Source: Hyaloperonospora brassicae (taxonomy: Eukaryota; Oomycota; Peronosporomycetes; Peronosporales; Peronosporaceae). Taken from it: a DNA stretch of 64,000 nt. Below are positions 1 to 10,100 of this stretch, one piece after another. The translations under genes and the position numbers were made by a program. Where the stretch lies: contig CANTFL010001486.1 of the NCBI GenBank assembly GCA_947650285.1, positions 1 through 64,000 of the forward strand. The letters are read 5' to 3'. A model generated the notes under the pieces. The model was not told the DNA's origin. It made no database searches and was given only the letters and a program-made list of their open reading frames with translations. Every line of letters starts with the position of its first letter. Positions within the stretch are counted from its first letter, which is position 1.

Positions 1-1264
1 TCGGTCAGCACGTGATTCACGCGAGGCTTTCTGTCGACATTGTTGACAAACCCTTCGTCCTTGACGGACGTGTATCACGTCGAATCGTCCTCTACGGGCT
101 CGTTCTCAAGTATAAGGGGTTGCACGCCATTGAAGGCTAGCCATGTGCACATTAGGAACCGATTGCAAATGAATATGACTTAGCGGAGCATTCAGCAGCT
201 TCAACAGCTCCAGCTCTTCCTCAACTGCAAAAAAGAGCGAATCATGGTCTTCGCACGGCTTGTACTTGACGGCACTAGGGGCTGTAAAGCCATGCAATCC
301 CTAGCATGTTCACAAAACGAACGAATCATGTAAGCCAACAGCGTGTCTCATTATGACCGCCCGGTGGCGCTACATTCCAATGATAGGGTACCTTTATAAT
401 CCGCAATTGGAGCGCCTAATTGATGTGCGTGGGGTTCAGTCGCGGCCGTCGCGAGTGCCGCTAAAAACTTAAGGGCGTCCTGAACGACCTCCCGCACTCG
501 CAGCTCTACCCCCGGCATCAGCTCAGCAATGCGGGCTTGCTCACGTCGTCCAGCCCGAGCTTCTATGCGACCACCTGCGGCATCTCGGGGCGCAACAGGC
601 TCACACTGCCTGGCAGTGCAAAATAAAGTGTGATCGAAATAGGGCCCTGATAGCTTGACAACACCCTTTAGCATCCCATTCGTTTCCACATATTCTGTTG
701 AAAAGATTACACCGCATTACACGTACGTTGCTTCTGATTGGCTAGATAGAGGGGTAACGCTGGAGGGTCGGTCTATATATTAAAAAAGTAAGATCGAGTT
801 ATCAGGGCCCTAAAAGTATGGTGGAGCTTGCTAAAACTGTGGTGGAAATAGCAAAAAGTGTGGTGGAAATAGCAATTCCCTTCGTATTTTATCCTTTTTA
901 AATGAGATTGTAAATTACTTCAGAGACCTGTAATATTCTCAATCCTACCAATCAGAAGGCGTAAATCGAGTAGATTACGGTAGTATATGGGGGTTGTTGA
1001 CGCTTTCCTAAATAATACAAGCTCAAGCTTTTTTAGACACGACAGAAAGATTGGTAGTTCTACAAGAGTGCAAGCAATACAGAGCGACGACAAATTGAGT
1101 AGGTTGGACAAAAGATATAGCATTCATCAATCGTATTTACACAATTTTAACTGTCTTTCATCTTCGCTGCTTACATCTGTCGGCTGCTGCATCGAAAGTT
1201 TAGCAAAGGGGTGCAGTCCCCATCCCTCGAAGTAAGGTAGTTCCAGCGATTCCTCGACTAGAAT
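1..1264. other. Left-edge intergenic DNA with short repeats
   Basis: No gene can be supported here. The plus strand has an open frame from base 3 to a stop at 138-140 that could be the tail of a gene entering from the left, but 45 codons is too short to judge. A 12-bp inverted pair, AGGGCCCTGATA at 641-652 and its complement at 800-811, may be a remnant of a terminal inverted repeat. At 817-877 there are three imperfect copies of a ~21-nt unit sharing TGGTGGA. A minus-strand ORF at 351-689 (112 codons) resembles nothing I recognise. Confidence 0.4.
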
Positions 1265-1642
1265 CTAAATGTTAGGTGTGCACTCCGGGTTCGTGGGGTT
1301 TGCGCAGCAATTACCACAGCACGTATCAAACGACGCCTGGTACGATGGATCCACAGTTCCACAGTGAACGTTGAACGGTTCAGCCACTTTCTCGTCCACG
1401 CCAGAGCATCCAGATGTCGAGACGCATTTCTTCCCAAGGCAGCGGTTGTCGCAACATTGATTGCCACGCTGGCAGAGTATGCTGAACATTCGGATCTCGG
1501 TCAATCCGCGATTCAAGTCTGCGTCTTGACAGGCGGGCCTTGAGGCGCAGAACTTGTCAGTGTCGAACGCATATTCCTGCCCAAGGGTGGAAGTTGAGGT
1601 GACGGCGGCAAGAGCGACAAAGAGACCAACGGAGACGCGCAT
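1265..1642 (-). CDS. Small secreted cysteine-rich protein
   Basis: Single-exon gene for a 125-residue protein. Residues 1 to about 21 form a typical signal peptide (MRVSVGLFVALAAV, then a small-residue cleavage region before QEYAF). The mature part has 14 cysteines in about 100 residues, including two CC pairs near the C-terminus and one QCC; an even number suggests disulfide-stabilised extracellular folding. There is no RXLR or LFLAK motif. The frame is open further upstream to 1822, but the ATG at 1642 was chosen because the signal peptide starts there and because an exact oomycete Inr/FPR core promoter match lies 38-51 nt upstream (1680-1693). The family is not recognised. An apoplastic effector-like or cell-wall protein is plausible by analogy with other small oomycete cysteine-rich secreted proteins, but that role is inference. 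Confidence 0.7.
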   Translation of the reverse strand: MRVSVGLFVALAAVTSTSTLGQEYAFDTDKFCASRPACQDADLNRGLTEIRMFSILCQRGNQCCDNRCLGKKCVSTSGCSGVDEKVAEPFNVHCGTVDPSYQASFDTCCGNCCANPTNPECTPNI

Positions 1643-1679
1643 CGTTGATAGACTGGGTGAGCTTGATGGAGTCGGGAGC

Positions 1680-1693
1680 AAATTGCGGAATGA
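1680..1693 (-). promoter_or_regulatory. Oomycete Inr/FPR core promoter
   Basis: On the minus strand the sequence reads TCATTCCGCAATTT, an exact match to the oomycete initiator plus flanking promoter region consensus (TCATTYYNCAWTTT). It predicts a transcript start about 50 nt before the ATG of the cysteine-rich secreted protein gene and supports that gene being real. Confidence 0.65.
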
Positions 1694-2404
1694 CATGTAC
1701 AATAACGATAAAACTTTTGTACGCAGCGTATGCAGTGGACATGCAGCAAAGGGAGGGTCGATGTCCGTAAAGACGATCCACTTAAAGAATTCGTTGACCT
1801 TGCATGCGCATTTTCCTAGCACGAAATGAACGGGTTAGGGATTTAGTGGGCTCGGATCAGATGGTGATCCTTGCGGATCGACTTCACCCAGCTGTCGTTT
1901 TTGGTCTCTTCGACTTAATATCGCTTCGCACGCAATCTCAGACGTTCTATTGCGTCAATGGCGACCTTATATTGCTATAGTTATTGACGCTTTTCACTTT
2001 TGCCGAGTGTCGGCGTCACACCGATGGTAGCACAAGATAAAGTAGGTCCGAAGGCATATATGTGCATGCAAGTGGTCTTGGGCTCCCGCCCACAATTAGT
2101 TCGTAAGGTCTGGCTTCCGCCCGGTGCCTCTCGGATAAGCACAAAATTCTACAATCATAAGCTCGATGCACGGGCTCATGTACTTTCGAAAAGGCCAGAG
2201 GTATATTTCAAATTTATGCGAACTTCGAGCGGTTCTGCCTGTTTCCAAAAACGACCTACAGAAACTACAAACCTTCGCCAATTTTATATCATTTACATTT
2301 TCGTACACGGGCGTATTTTTTAGAGTCGAACCGTATCTCGAATCGGGTAACGGATCGCACGTAGCCTTCATAAAGCGCTGGTAATAAGGGCTACGAGTTG
2401 TAGC
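1694..2404. other. Intergenic, no gene seen
   Basis: This stretch lies between the cysteine-rich protein promoter and the LINE insertion. Only short, unconvincing open frames are present on either strand. Confidence 0.4.
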
Positions 2405-2420
2405 TGGGAATGTACTACAT
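2405..2420. repeat. LINE target-site duplication, left copy
   Basis: TGGGAATGTACTACAT. It is identical to 11364-11379 and directly abuts the LINE poly(T) tract. The bases outside the 16-mer differ (C on the left, G on the right), so the duplication is 16 bp. Confidence 0.9.
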
Positions 2421-2447
2421 TTTTTTTTTTTTTTTTTTTTTTTTTTT
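2421..2447 (-). other. LINE poly(A) tail
   Basis: 27 consecutive T on the plus strand (28 counting the last base of the target duplication) mark the 3' end of the minus-strand LINE, 31 nt beyond the ORF2 stop. An uninterrupted tail of this length indicates little time since insertion. Confidence 0.9.
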
Positions 2448-2478
2448 GTGATCAGATGGTCTATTAACATGGGTTTAG

Positions 2479-5400
2479 CTATGTACAAGATCTCTGGTAA
2501 ATGCGGAGCCAAACGGCCAGCCCCGGTTTGTCCGAAGGGTGGCTTTGGCTAGCCCTTGACATGCCTGGAGGCCCGTCAGGTGCTCGTTCGAGCAACTCGA
2601 TGCTGGATACTAGCACGGCGCCCATGATGGCTGAAGCCTCTTTTCTGTGCTCTCTGGTCGCAATCGCGCGAAGTTGGCAGACGCATGCAGTCCAAAAGCT
2701 CTGCGTGGTTCCGGGGAGGTCGGACACGACTGTGCTGTAGACGGCTTCATTGCGGTCGGTCCACAGCCTTGTAAGACACATCGTCGCAAGAATGTGCCAC
2801 ATTCTCTTCCAGACGTGGTCGGCCATTTCCCGATCCTCCTGAAAGCGGTCTTTCAGTATTGCTGTGCGGTGCTGTGGTACGTGCGACACTCGTCGACTTG
2901 CACACGCTTGAAAAAATTGCTGAGTGCGCTGTCGTGATGGTCGCTCGCCTGTCCATTGACTAACGAGTTTACCCCAGAGAGCTTCAGCATACGCGCACTC
3001 CCAGAATAAATGAGCCGGAGTCTCCTTTTTTCCCCGACAGCCCGGTCGCTTCCTACATTCGTCGTTCTCGGACCGCCCAGCGTGATGGAGATTAAGTTGT
3101 CCAGTCACGATCCTGTACCCGGTCCAGACTTGAAAATCAGTCAGGCCATGGCTATGATCCCATGCTTGCTTAGGTGTTTGGCTGAGGACTGCTCGTTGCC
3201 AGTCATCCGTGCTTGCGCGTGTTTCTAGCCGATCCAAAAAAGCTCCTAACCGCCGGGCTAGAATTTTTTTGTGAAACGCAAACGCTTGTCGTTTAAGACA
3301 CGCTATGACGCACTCGTTTGGCGTTGTGTCCGGGACTGACCACGGAAATCGGTGAAGCAGAGGGTGCGCCTCGAAGACGAAAACCGTTGATTGTGAATCG
3401 GAACGTAATGTCCGTTCGGATGCCGTAAACCCGTCTGCCTGCTCCGGGAAATGTCCCGTACACCTCCAGTGTATACCATCGGTCAGCTGATGCAATTGGA
3501 CTCGCCGTGTCGGATTAAGCCCAGATTCCAGTGTGCTGCCCTCGATTATTCCTGCGCCCTGGTAATTCCAGGTGTATGGCGAAAAACCCGGTGTAGCGTG
3601 CCGCATGCACAGTGGCTGGTGGGCGTCCAGACGTGAGCCGATCGGTATTGCTGGCGTGGACAGCAGAAGGGCTGTAGCCCACCGCCGTAATTTTCTCATC
3701 GAATGGTGGTGGGGTTGGTGCGGAGGTTTTGGTATTAGGATGACAAATTCTGCCGGTCCCGTACGTGAGATGCTCAGTCGTGCCAGCGAAGAGTCTTCAA
3801 TTCTGTCGTACGCCCGTCGAGTCATGATGCCGCCACGATAATCGCGGATCCAGGGGTTTGCTGACCAGTTAAATGTGGACCAGAAACGCTGGATCTCGTC
3901 GGGCATGTCACCCACCCCGAGCCGTCGCGTTGGAAAAGGGTAGGAGTAAGATAAGACAAATTCATCTCTCTCCCACCAGCTAGTCGCCGTTTCCAGTAAC
4001 GAAGCTGAGTGTGCGACAACCCAAGATGAGACTCGCGCAACTTGGTCCTGTGTTGGGGCGAGCCATTCGCCCAGCGTCTGGTTTACCTCACGTCCTATAC
4101 TTCGGGACATGCGAGGAGGTTGCCGACGGCCTACCTGCACTGGAGATACCGGGTGTTCTGCTGCGTGCTCCAGTCCACGGTAAGCCCACTGACGCCACGC
4201 CGAAAAGTACCTGTCCGAGCGTTGAGTGAGCCAGAGAAGTGCGTGCTTCGTTCTTTGTGTGTTGACGGCTACGGACACATCGGCCAGCCCGATACCTCCC
4301 GCCAGTTTTGGTGTAAAGAGTAGACCCGGGTTGACTTTGTGCCGACTTTTGTCCGTCGTCGTTGCATGAGCCCATAAGAATTGCTTATATAAATTGTTCA
4401 CTTCGATCATCGCCCACGAAGGTATTTCAAAGACGCTCGCCGTAAAGAGCAACGACGGTAGTACTATGGAGTTTAAGATAAGAACCCGGTTCTCCACACT
4501 TGTAGCGACTTGTGTTGCCGTAAGGAGGCGACGCTGAATCTTCTGAATCCTAAGTGCCCAATTTTTATTCTCTAAGCCCCCAGTTCCGATCTCAAAACCC
4601 AGATATTGCGTTGTGCCGCCCGGCGGAATGACTTCAATTCCCTCGTAGCTCCTCAACTTTACCGACCGGTTCAAAAACAGGATTTTGCTCTTGTCCGGTT
4701 GGACATGCAAACCCGATAAAGCCCCAAAGGCGTTGACAATACGCATCGCCTGCGGAAGCTGGTCGGCCTGCTCAAGAAAAAGTGTCGAATCGTCCACAAA
4801 CGCTGAAAACAAATGCCTTTGACCGTGGAGCCCCGGTGTGCGAAGCCCTGTAAGTGTCGGGTCCTGCTTTAAGGCAATACCTAATATCTCCACAACGAGC
4901 AAAAAAAGCAGGGGCGCTAGCGGGCAACCCTGGCGAATACCGGAGCGCACCGGTAAAGCTGAGGACTCGCACCCGTTGACGACAAAAGTCGCCGTCGTAC
5001 CGTTGTGGATGCGTCTGATGAGATCCACAAATTGTTCGGCAAAGCCAAAATGATGCAGAGTCTCGTACATAAACTCTCGGTCGACGGTATCGTAAGCCTT
5101 GCGAAAGTCAAGGAGTAAGATACATCTGCTCTTCCTAGCGGCCAGATCTTCGTGATCAGCTGCAGTCTGTAACTGAGCCATCATCATCATAACTGTGTTC
5201 ATCATTCGACGCCCATGCACAAAACCCTGCTGCGAGTCGCTGATAGCTCTGGGTAGAGATTGTTGAAGTCGGGTAGCTAATACCTTCGCGAAGACTTTGT
5301 AGCTCGTTTGCAGCAAAGAAATCGGACGATAATCCATGGCGTCGTCAGAGTCTCCCTTTTTCCGCAAGGGAATTATGAACGCCTCGAGAAACGACGGAGG

Positions 5401-7104
5401 TAGATCCGCTCCTGCCAGAATTAGATTCCCAATCGTGACCAGCGCCGGTACCATGAGAGCCGCCGAATCCTTGTAGAAGTCGTTGTTGAGTCCGTCCGGT
5501 CCGGCGGATTTATGCCGCTTGAGGCAGGTGACAGCTAAAAGTACCTCAGCCTCTGTTATCGGCTGCAGCATGCGCTCATTGTCAAGAGCTGTTATGCGTT
5601 GCTCCGGCGGGATTGTCGCAAATTGACGTACCGCCTCAGGTAAAAGAGTAGCAGATGTGACTCGGTGACTCCGACTCAACACATGAGCCCATTCCGAGGC
5701 GAACTGATCCGCCACCGATGTCCCAGGCGAGAATTCTACACCGTAGCGCGCGTGAAGGGCAGTTATGCGCTGGTCCCGCTCCCAATTAGCGACCCGCTTG
5801 TAGGTCCTCCTGAGTCGTGCTGTCGTCCGCGCTAATGACTCGCCAATATACACCATATGGGCCTCCCGCATCTCTTCCATGTTGGCGGACACCCACTGTC
5901 GACGCGTCAAAAATTGCTGCCGGTTCCGCTTCCGTGATTTAGCGATAAAGCGTTTTCTGCGCTGCTTTTCCCTTTTTCGCACAACCTTGATACAGTCGGT
6001 GCTACAGGCGACATGCGCATCCCACGACTGGATGGTGGGAGCCTTGCCCACCCCCGCTGTCGTCAGGTCCCGGATTAAGTCCGATAGAACGCGATCGGGC
6101 TGGTTGGTCCGGACAGGATACGAAGCACGTAGTCGGCGCGTGTCTGTATGCTCGGACCGCCTTCTGCGTAGGTGCAGAACCACCTGATCATGGTCTGAAT
6201 ACTGCGGCGGAGGGGACGTAGAGACCCATAGGACCTCGGATGACCAGGCTTGAGGAACGTAGAATCTATCAATACGGCTAGCAGTCCCTTCCGTCCAGTA
6301 TGTGTAGTGATGATTGGTATCGAACTCGTCATCCTCTGCATGATCCCGGAGGTGCCGAGCATCACTGAGACATGTCGCCGCCAACAGAACCCGCAGCGCG
6401 GGACTTTCGGGACGGCTGGCTCCCCTGGGGCCTAACCGATCTACCTGCGGGCTCTGCACGCTATTGAAATCCCCCACAAGCACAGTGTCGTCTGACGGCA
6501 TGTTCCAGTCCTGAAGGCCGGTAAAAAACTCCTCTCGCTCTGCACGAATTGTTGGTGCATAGACATTAAGAAGAAAGAAATCGTCAATCTTTACTCCGAT
6601 CGCTCTTGATGTCCACCTCTCTTCATTCCATGCGCTTGCTAGCGCCGCCGCCGCGGGAGTGAGTAATATACCCACCCCACGCGCCCTAGACGAACCGAGA
6701 CTCCAGTAGGACATTATAGGGTGTTGTGGGTCGTGGTGTTTGCCCCACATCTTTTTCCACTCCTGTTGAAGAGTACTCACTTCTTCCACAGTCGACACAT
6801 GTGTTTCTTGAATACACCATGCTATCGGCCTGCTGTTTGTAAGCTCTTGCCTCCAGGCCCGCATCCAAAGGTGGCGTTTATTCTTCGTAAACCCGAGAAC
6901 ATTTTGTGTTAGGAGACGTCTGTCGGCCCCCCGCCGCTTTTCCAAACTCTGATCACCGATAGAAAAATTGTTTAGCAGAAAGGTGCGCCCGTAGGCGTCA
7001 GCACTTGATAAACCGGTTCTGTCGTAGCGGACCGAGGGTAACTCTCGTGAAGTGCCCTTAGTACTGATGTAGAGGTTTTTCCTCCAGACGCGCCAGGCCC
7101 GCAT
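2479..7104 (-). CDS. LINE ORF2: AP endonuclease / reverse transcriptase
   Basis: Encodes about 1541 residues from the first ATG at 7104; the frame is open to at least 7185 but without an ATG. An endonuclease/exonuclease/phosphatase domain begins near residue 65 (TQNV, then CIQETH, NVYAP, VGDFN and SDHDQV). It would nick target DNA. The reverse transcriptase lies at roughly residues 530-800, with DYRPISLL, LDFRKAYD, GIRQGCPLAP and the catalytic FVDD near residue 770. A zf-RVT-type C-x6-C ... H-x4-C motif is near residue 1360. No RNase H was seen. The start lies inside ORF1 (overlap 47 nt, different frame), so translation probably relies on termination-reinitiation or a similar mechanism. There are no internal stops. 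Confidence 0.93.
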   Translation of the reverse strand: MRAWRVWRKNLYISTKGTSRELPSVRYDRTGLSSADAYGRTFLLNNFSIGDQSLEKRRGADRRLLTQNVLGFTKNKRHLWMRAWRQELTNSRPIAWCIQETHVSTVEEVSTLQQEWKKMWGKHHDPQHPIMSYWSLGSSRARGVGILLTPAAAALASAWNEERWTSRAIGVKIDDFFLLNVYAPTIRAEREEFFTGLQDWNMPSDDTVLVGDFNSVQSPQVDRLGPRGASRPESPALRVLLAATCLSDARHLRDHAEDDEFDTNHHYTYWTEGTASRIDRFYVPQAWSSEVLWVSTSPPPQYSDHDQVVLHLRRRRSEHTDTRRLRASYPVRTNQPDRVLSDLIRDLTTAGVGKAPTIQSWDAHVACSTDCIKVVRKREKQRRKRFIAKSRKRNRQQFLTRRQWVSANMEEMREAHMVYIGESLARTTARLRRTYKRVANWERDQRITALHARYGVEFSPGTSVADQFASEWAHVLSRSHRVTSATLLPEAVRQFATIPPEQRITALDNERMLQPITEAEVLLAVTCLKRHKSAGPDGLNNDFYKDSAALMVPALVTIGNLILAGADLPPSFLEAFIIPLRKKGDSDDAMDYRPISLLQTSYKVFAKVLATRLQQSLPRAISDSQQGFVHGRRMMNTVMMMMAQLQTAADHEDLAARKSRCILLLDFRKAYDTVDREFMYETLHHFGFAEQFVDLIRRIHNGTTATFVVNGCESSALPVRSGIRQGCPLAPLLFLLVVEILGIALKQDPTLTGLRTPGLHGQRHLFSAFVDDSTLFLEQADQLPQAMRIVNAFGALSGLHVQPDKSKILFLNRSVKLRSYEGIEVIPPGGTTQYLGFEIGTGGLENKNWALRIQKIQRRLLTATQVATSVENRVLILNSIVLPSLLFTASVFEIPSWAMIEVNNLYKQFLWAHATTTDKSRHKVNPGLLFTPKLAGGIGLADVSVAVNTQRTKHALLWLTQRSDRYFSAWRQWAYRGLEHAAEHPVSPVQVGRRQPPRMSRSIGREVNQTLGEWLAPTQDQVARVSSWVVAHSASLLETATSWWERDEFVLSYSYPFPTRRLGVGDMPDEIQRFWSTFNWSANPWIRDYRGGIMTRRAYDRIEDSSLARLSISRTGPAEFVILIPKPPHQPHHHSMRKLRRWATALLLSTPAIPIGSRLDAHQPLCMRHATPGFSPYTWNYQGAGIIEGSTLESGLNPTRRVQLHQLTDGIHWRCTGHFPEQADGFTASERTLRSDSQSTVFVFEAHPLLHRFPWSVPDTTPNECVIACLKRQAFAFHKKILARRLGAFLDRLETRASTDDWQRAVLSQTPKQAWDHSHGLTDFQVWTGYRIVTGQLNLHHAGRSENDECRKRPGCRGKKETPAHLFWECAYAEALWGKLVSQWTGERPSRQRTQQFFQACASRRVSHVPQHRTAILKDRFQEDREMADHVWKRMWHILATMCLTRLWTDRNEAVYSTVVSDLPGTTQSFWTACVCQLRAIATREHRKEASAIMGAVLVSSIELLERAPDGPPGMSRASQSHPSDKPGLAVWLRIYQRSCT

Positions 7105-10100
7105 AGAAAAACCCCTCGATAGCCACCCAATCGGCCAAATTTGTGGAGGAATAGTAAGCCTCTTTGTATTTGGCGTTGGTGGCAATCAGCTTGAAGTGTG
7201 ATCGGATTTTACCCGCCACCCGAGTCCCCGATGAGAAGCCCTCTACCAGAGCGGCAATCTCTTTATCATACAGTTGTGCACACAGCAAATGGTGACTAAG
7301 CCGGGACCGCCGTCTTGGATCACAGAGTTTCAGCAGGTCATCCCCAGCGTAGGATCGAGCCTCCAGTTTGATCCAGTCATCCATATTGTCAATGAAGGGC
7401 GCCAGCATCGTGTTATCCGGTCGGCGCCTCGCATTGTCGAGCCACCGCAGCACCCATGACTTTGATTGCTCATCCATCGGAGTTTCGCTGTATCGTTGTA
7501 ACGCATCCACCACGCAGTCGCGCCTGCTCTCCGTCATCCAGTGAACGAAGACCGAGGTGTCAAGAATTTGTAAGAGCTCCCCAGGAAATACAAACCGCTT
7601 GACCAGCCAAAGCAGATGATCTGGAGCGAGTCGAGCGACCCGCTCCCACTCCAATGTAGAGCTGTTGGCGTTGGGGAAAGGTAATGTCTGGTGGTTGGGC
7701 CATGCCGGCTCCATCAGATCCCACGCAGCAGCCCAGTCATCGCGATCAATGCGATCTGTGTCTTCGCCTTGCGTAAGCATTAGCGGAGGCATTTGGTCTC
7801 CGCGTCCCCGCTTAAATAGAGTTGTGTTGCACCGGTCCGCCTCTTTAAACGTCTGAGGCTCCTTTTGTTCGGGGGAGGACGTGTGAGCTCGTTTCCGGTC
7901 CTGAATAGGGGCTCTCCGCAGATCACGTGACGGTGTTGATGGTGGCCCCACCGGAACCAATTGACGCTCCACTGTAACTAGCGCGCCGCTCTGTTCCGAC
8001 CGCGATGATACTGCTACAAGTGGCGGAATAGTGCTTTTACCGTGTGATGGGGATGCTGCATCTAAAGTCTGCTCTAGTGTCGGCAAGTCCGCGTCGCCGC
8101 TTATTGCAAGATCCGCGATGTGAATGCTTTCGTTGCCAATGCGCTTTGACGCGCTAGACGACCGCAAAATAGCTTCCATTTCAAAATCAGGAAGCTGACT
8201 TGTGTACCCAGAGTGCAGAAAAGCTGAGTAATGGCGTGGTTGATACTGCAGGACAAGCGGTGGTCTCGATGGTGAGTCTATCTTTCCGGCGACCACTTCA
8301 TCCATGAAAACATCCACCGACAACGAATACTCCGCCCACGTCTCGACCACGCTGTGGTGACGTGAAACTGTAGTCGGAACGTACTTGACACACCGCCACT
8401 CCTGGGACTCTCCATCATTACGCTGAACAACATATATGGCCCGTTTTAAAAAATTGGATGCCATGCCTACAGTATCACTGCCGCCCCATGCGTCTTCGGG
8501 TACGCTTTCCGTCCTAATGGACGTACTCATAGCATAATCGTCCAGGTACCACCGAACTTGCGAAGCCGACTCAGCCCGTGTCATTTCCGGCCACCCCCGG
8601 CAGACATTGGTCAAAAGATTAACTCGGTGGTCGTGGGCTAGCTGACCCTCCAGATCTATGAGACCCGAATACTTGATCCCGCGTTTCAGGCAGGCCGTAA
8701 GGCATTCGAGTGTCCTGCCCGGGTCATCTAGATTGGCGTCCACTGCCGCCTGAGAAATTGCCATGGCCAGGCAGTTCCCGGTTGCGGGGGTAACCGCTGA
8801 TCTGAGCCCAAGTTGTTGTTCCAGCTCCACCAGTGAAGCCGGGGCGTTGACCGACCGGGCGCCTATAGGTAGAGCCTCCGTTCGCTGCTTGGTCAGACTT
8901 TGGACCAGCCGACTAAAAGAATTCCGCTCTGTACGCTGGCGAGTCAGTAGGACCGGTATTGGTGAAGTCGGAGCGGGTCCCCGCTCCCGGCCGGCTTTTT
9001 TCCGGTGGGACCGGTTTGAGGTGGTTGGGATGTGGGGGGATACCGTCCGCGACGGAGCCTGCTCGTGGATCCCAGCAGTTGACTCTGATGACGAGAGAGG
9101 GGCTGTACTCGTATCTTTACGCTTATTGGCCGTGGCCCTGTCCGCGTGCTGGGTTTCTTCGACATTGTTTTGTGCACGATTCTCCCGGTCTGTGGGGCTG
9201 GACGCAAACACACGAGAAATCAACTTTTTTGCGCGTCCCTTCTTGGATAGGCTGGTAAGCCATGGGTGTTGCTCCACCGGTTTAGGTTGTGGCTGTACAT
9301 GCTCGAATTTTTTTCCTTGCTCAACGTGCGGTGCGCTGCTGACTGTGCTGGCGGCGGGAGGTGGGACTGGCACTGTCTCTGGAGACGCGCTTGCCCCCCT
9401 CGGACACGGAGGCGTGACAGCTGCTTGAGCGGCCTTTTCTGCCGCCTCCTGTAGAGTCAATCGTCGCGCCGCCATGGCACGGATTTCGTCTAGACTGGAG
9501 AACGGTTTAGCTAGGTCCTCTAGCTCCCGCACGTCCGCTTCTTTAACGACTAATCCTCCGGGACCTCGTAATAAGGCATCGGTGAAGCCACACCGGGCGA
9601 TCGTATGCCCCAGATTTCCACATTGTAGACATTGCAGCCGATGCCCTACGTTTGGGTGCTTGACAATGATGGTTGTGCCAAACCATAGGAGTCGCACTAT
9701 CCCATCGAGAAAAGTAGGGCAACCGGCCAGTTTAAATGTCACTCTCCAGATTGTTGACGTCCGGGAATTCGGCGTATGTGTATCCAGGTCTTCCATCTCA
9801 AACTCGGTTGGTATGTTTGCCTTAAAATATGCCGCAATCCTGCCCACGTCGCTAAAGCGGGTTAAATTATGGAGATGAACGGTGTATTCCACTCGCCTGC
9901 CTTGTTGTTTGCCATTCAACCCTTGCTGCCGTCTCCAGATCGAACCGTGGTCCGGTCGGTGGGCATTTTGAAGTCGGTAAACAGCTCCTCGGAACGGCAC
10001 CCGTACATCCTTGTGGCTTTCAGCCGTCGTTCGTGTGAAAAAATAAAAGTGTATGGTCTTGGTCACGTGATCATACCCTATCGTCTTGGTCTGGCTTAGC

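Noticed and set aside
3..137. 45-codon open frame running in from the left edge on plus
   Set aside because: Too short to separate from chance and no recognisable motif.
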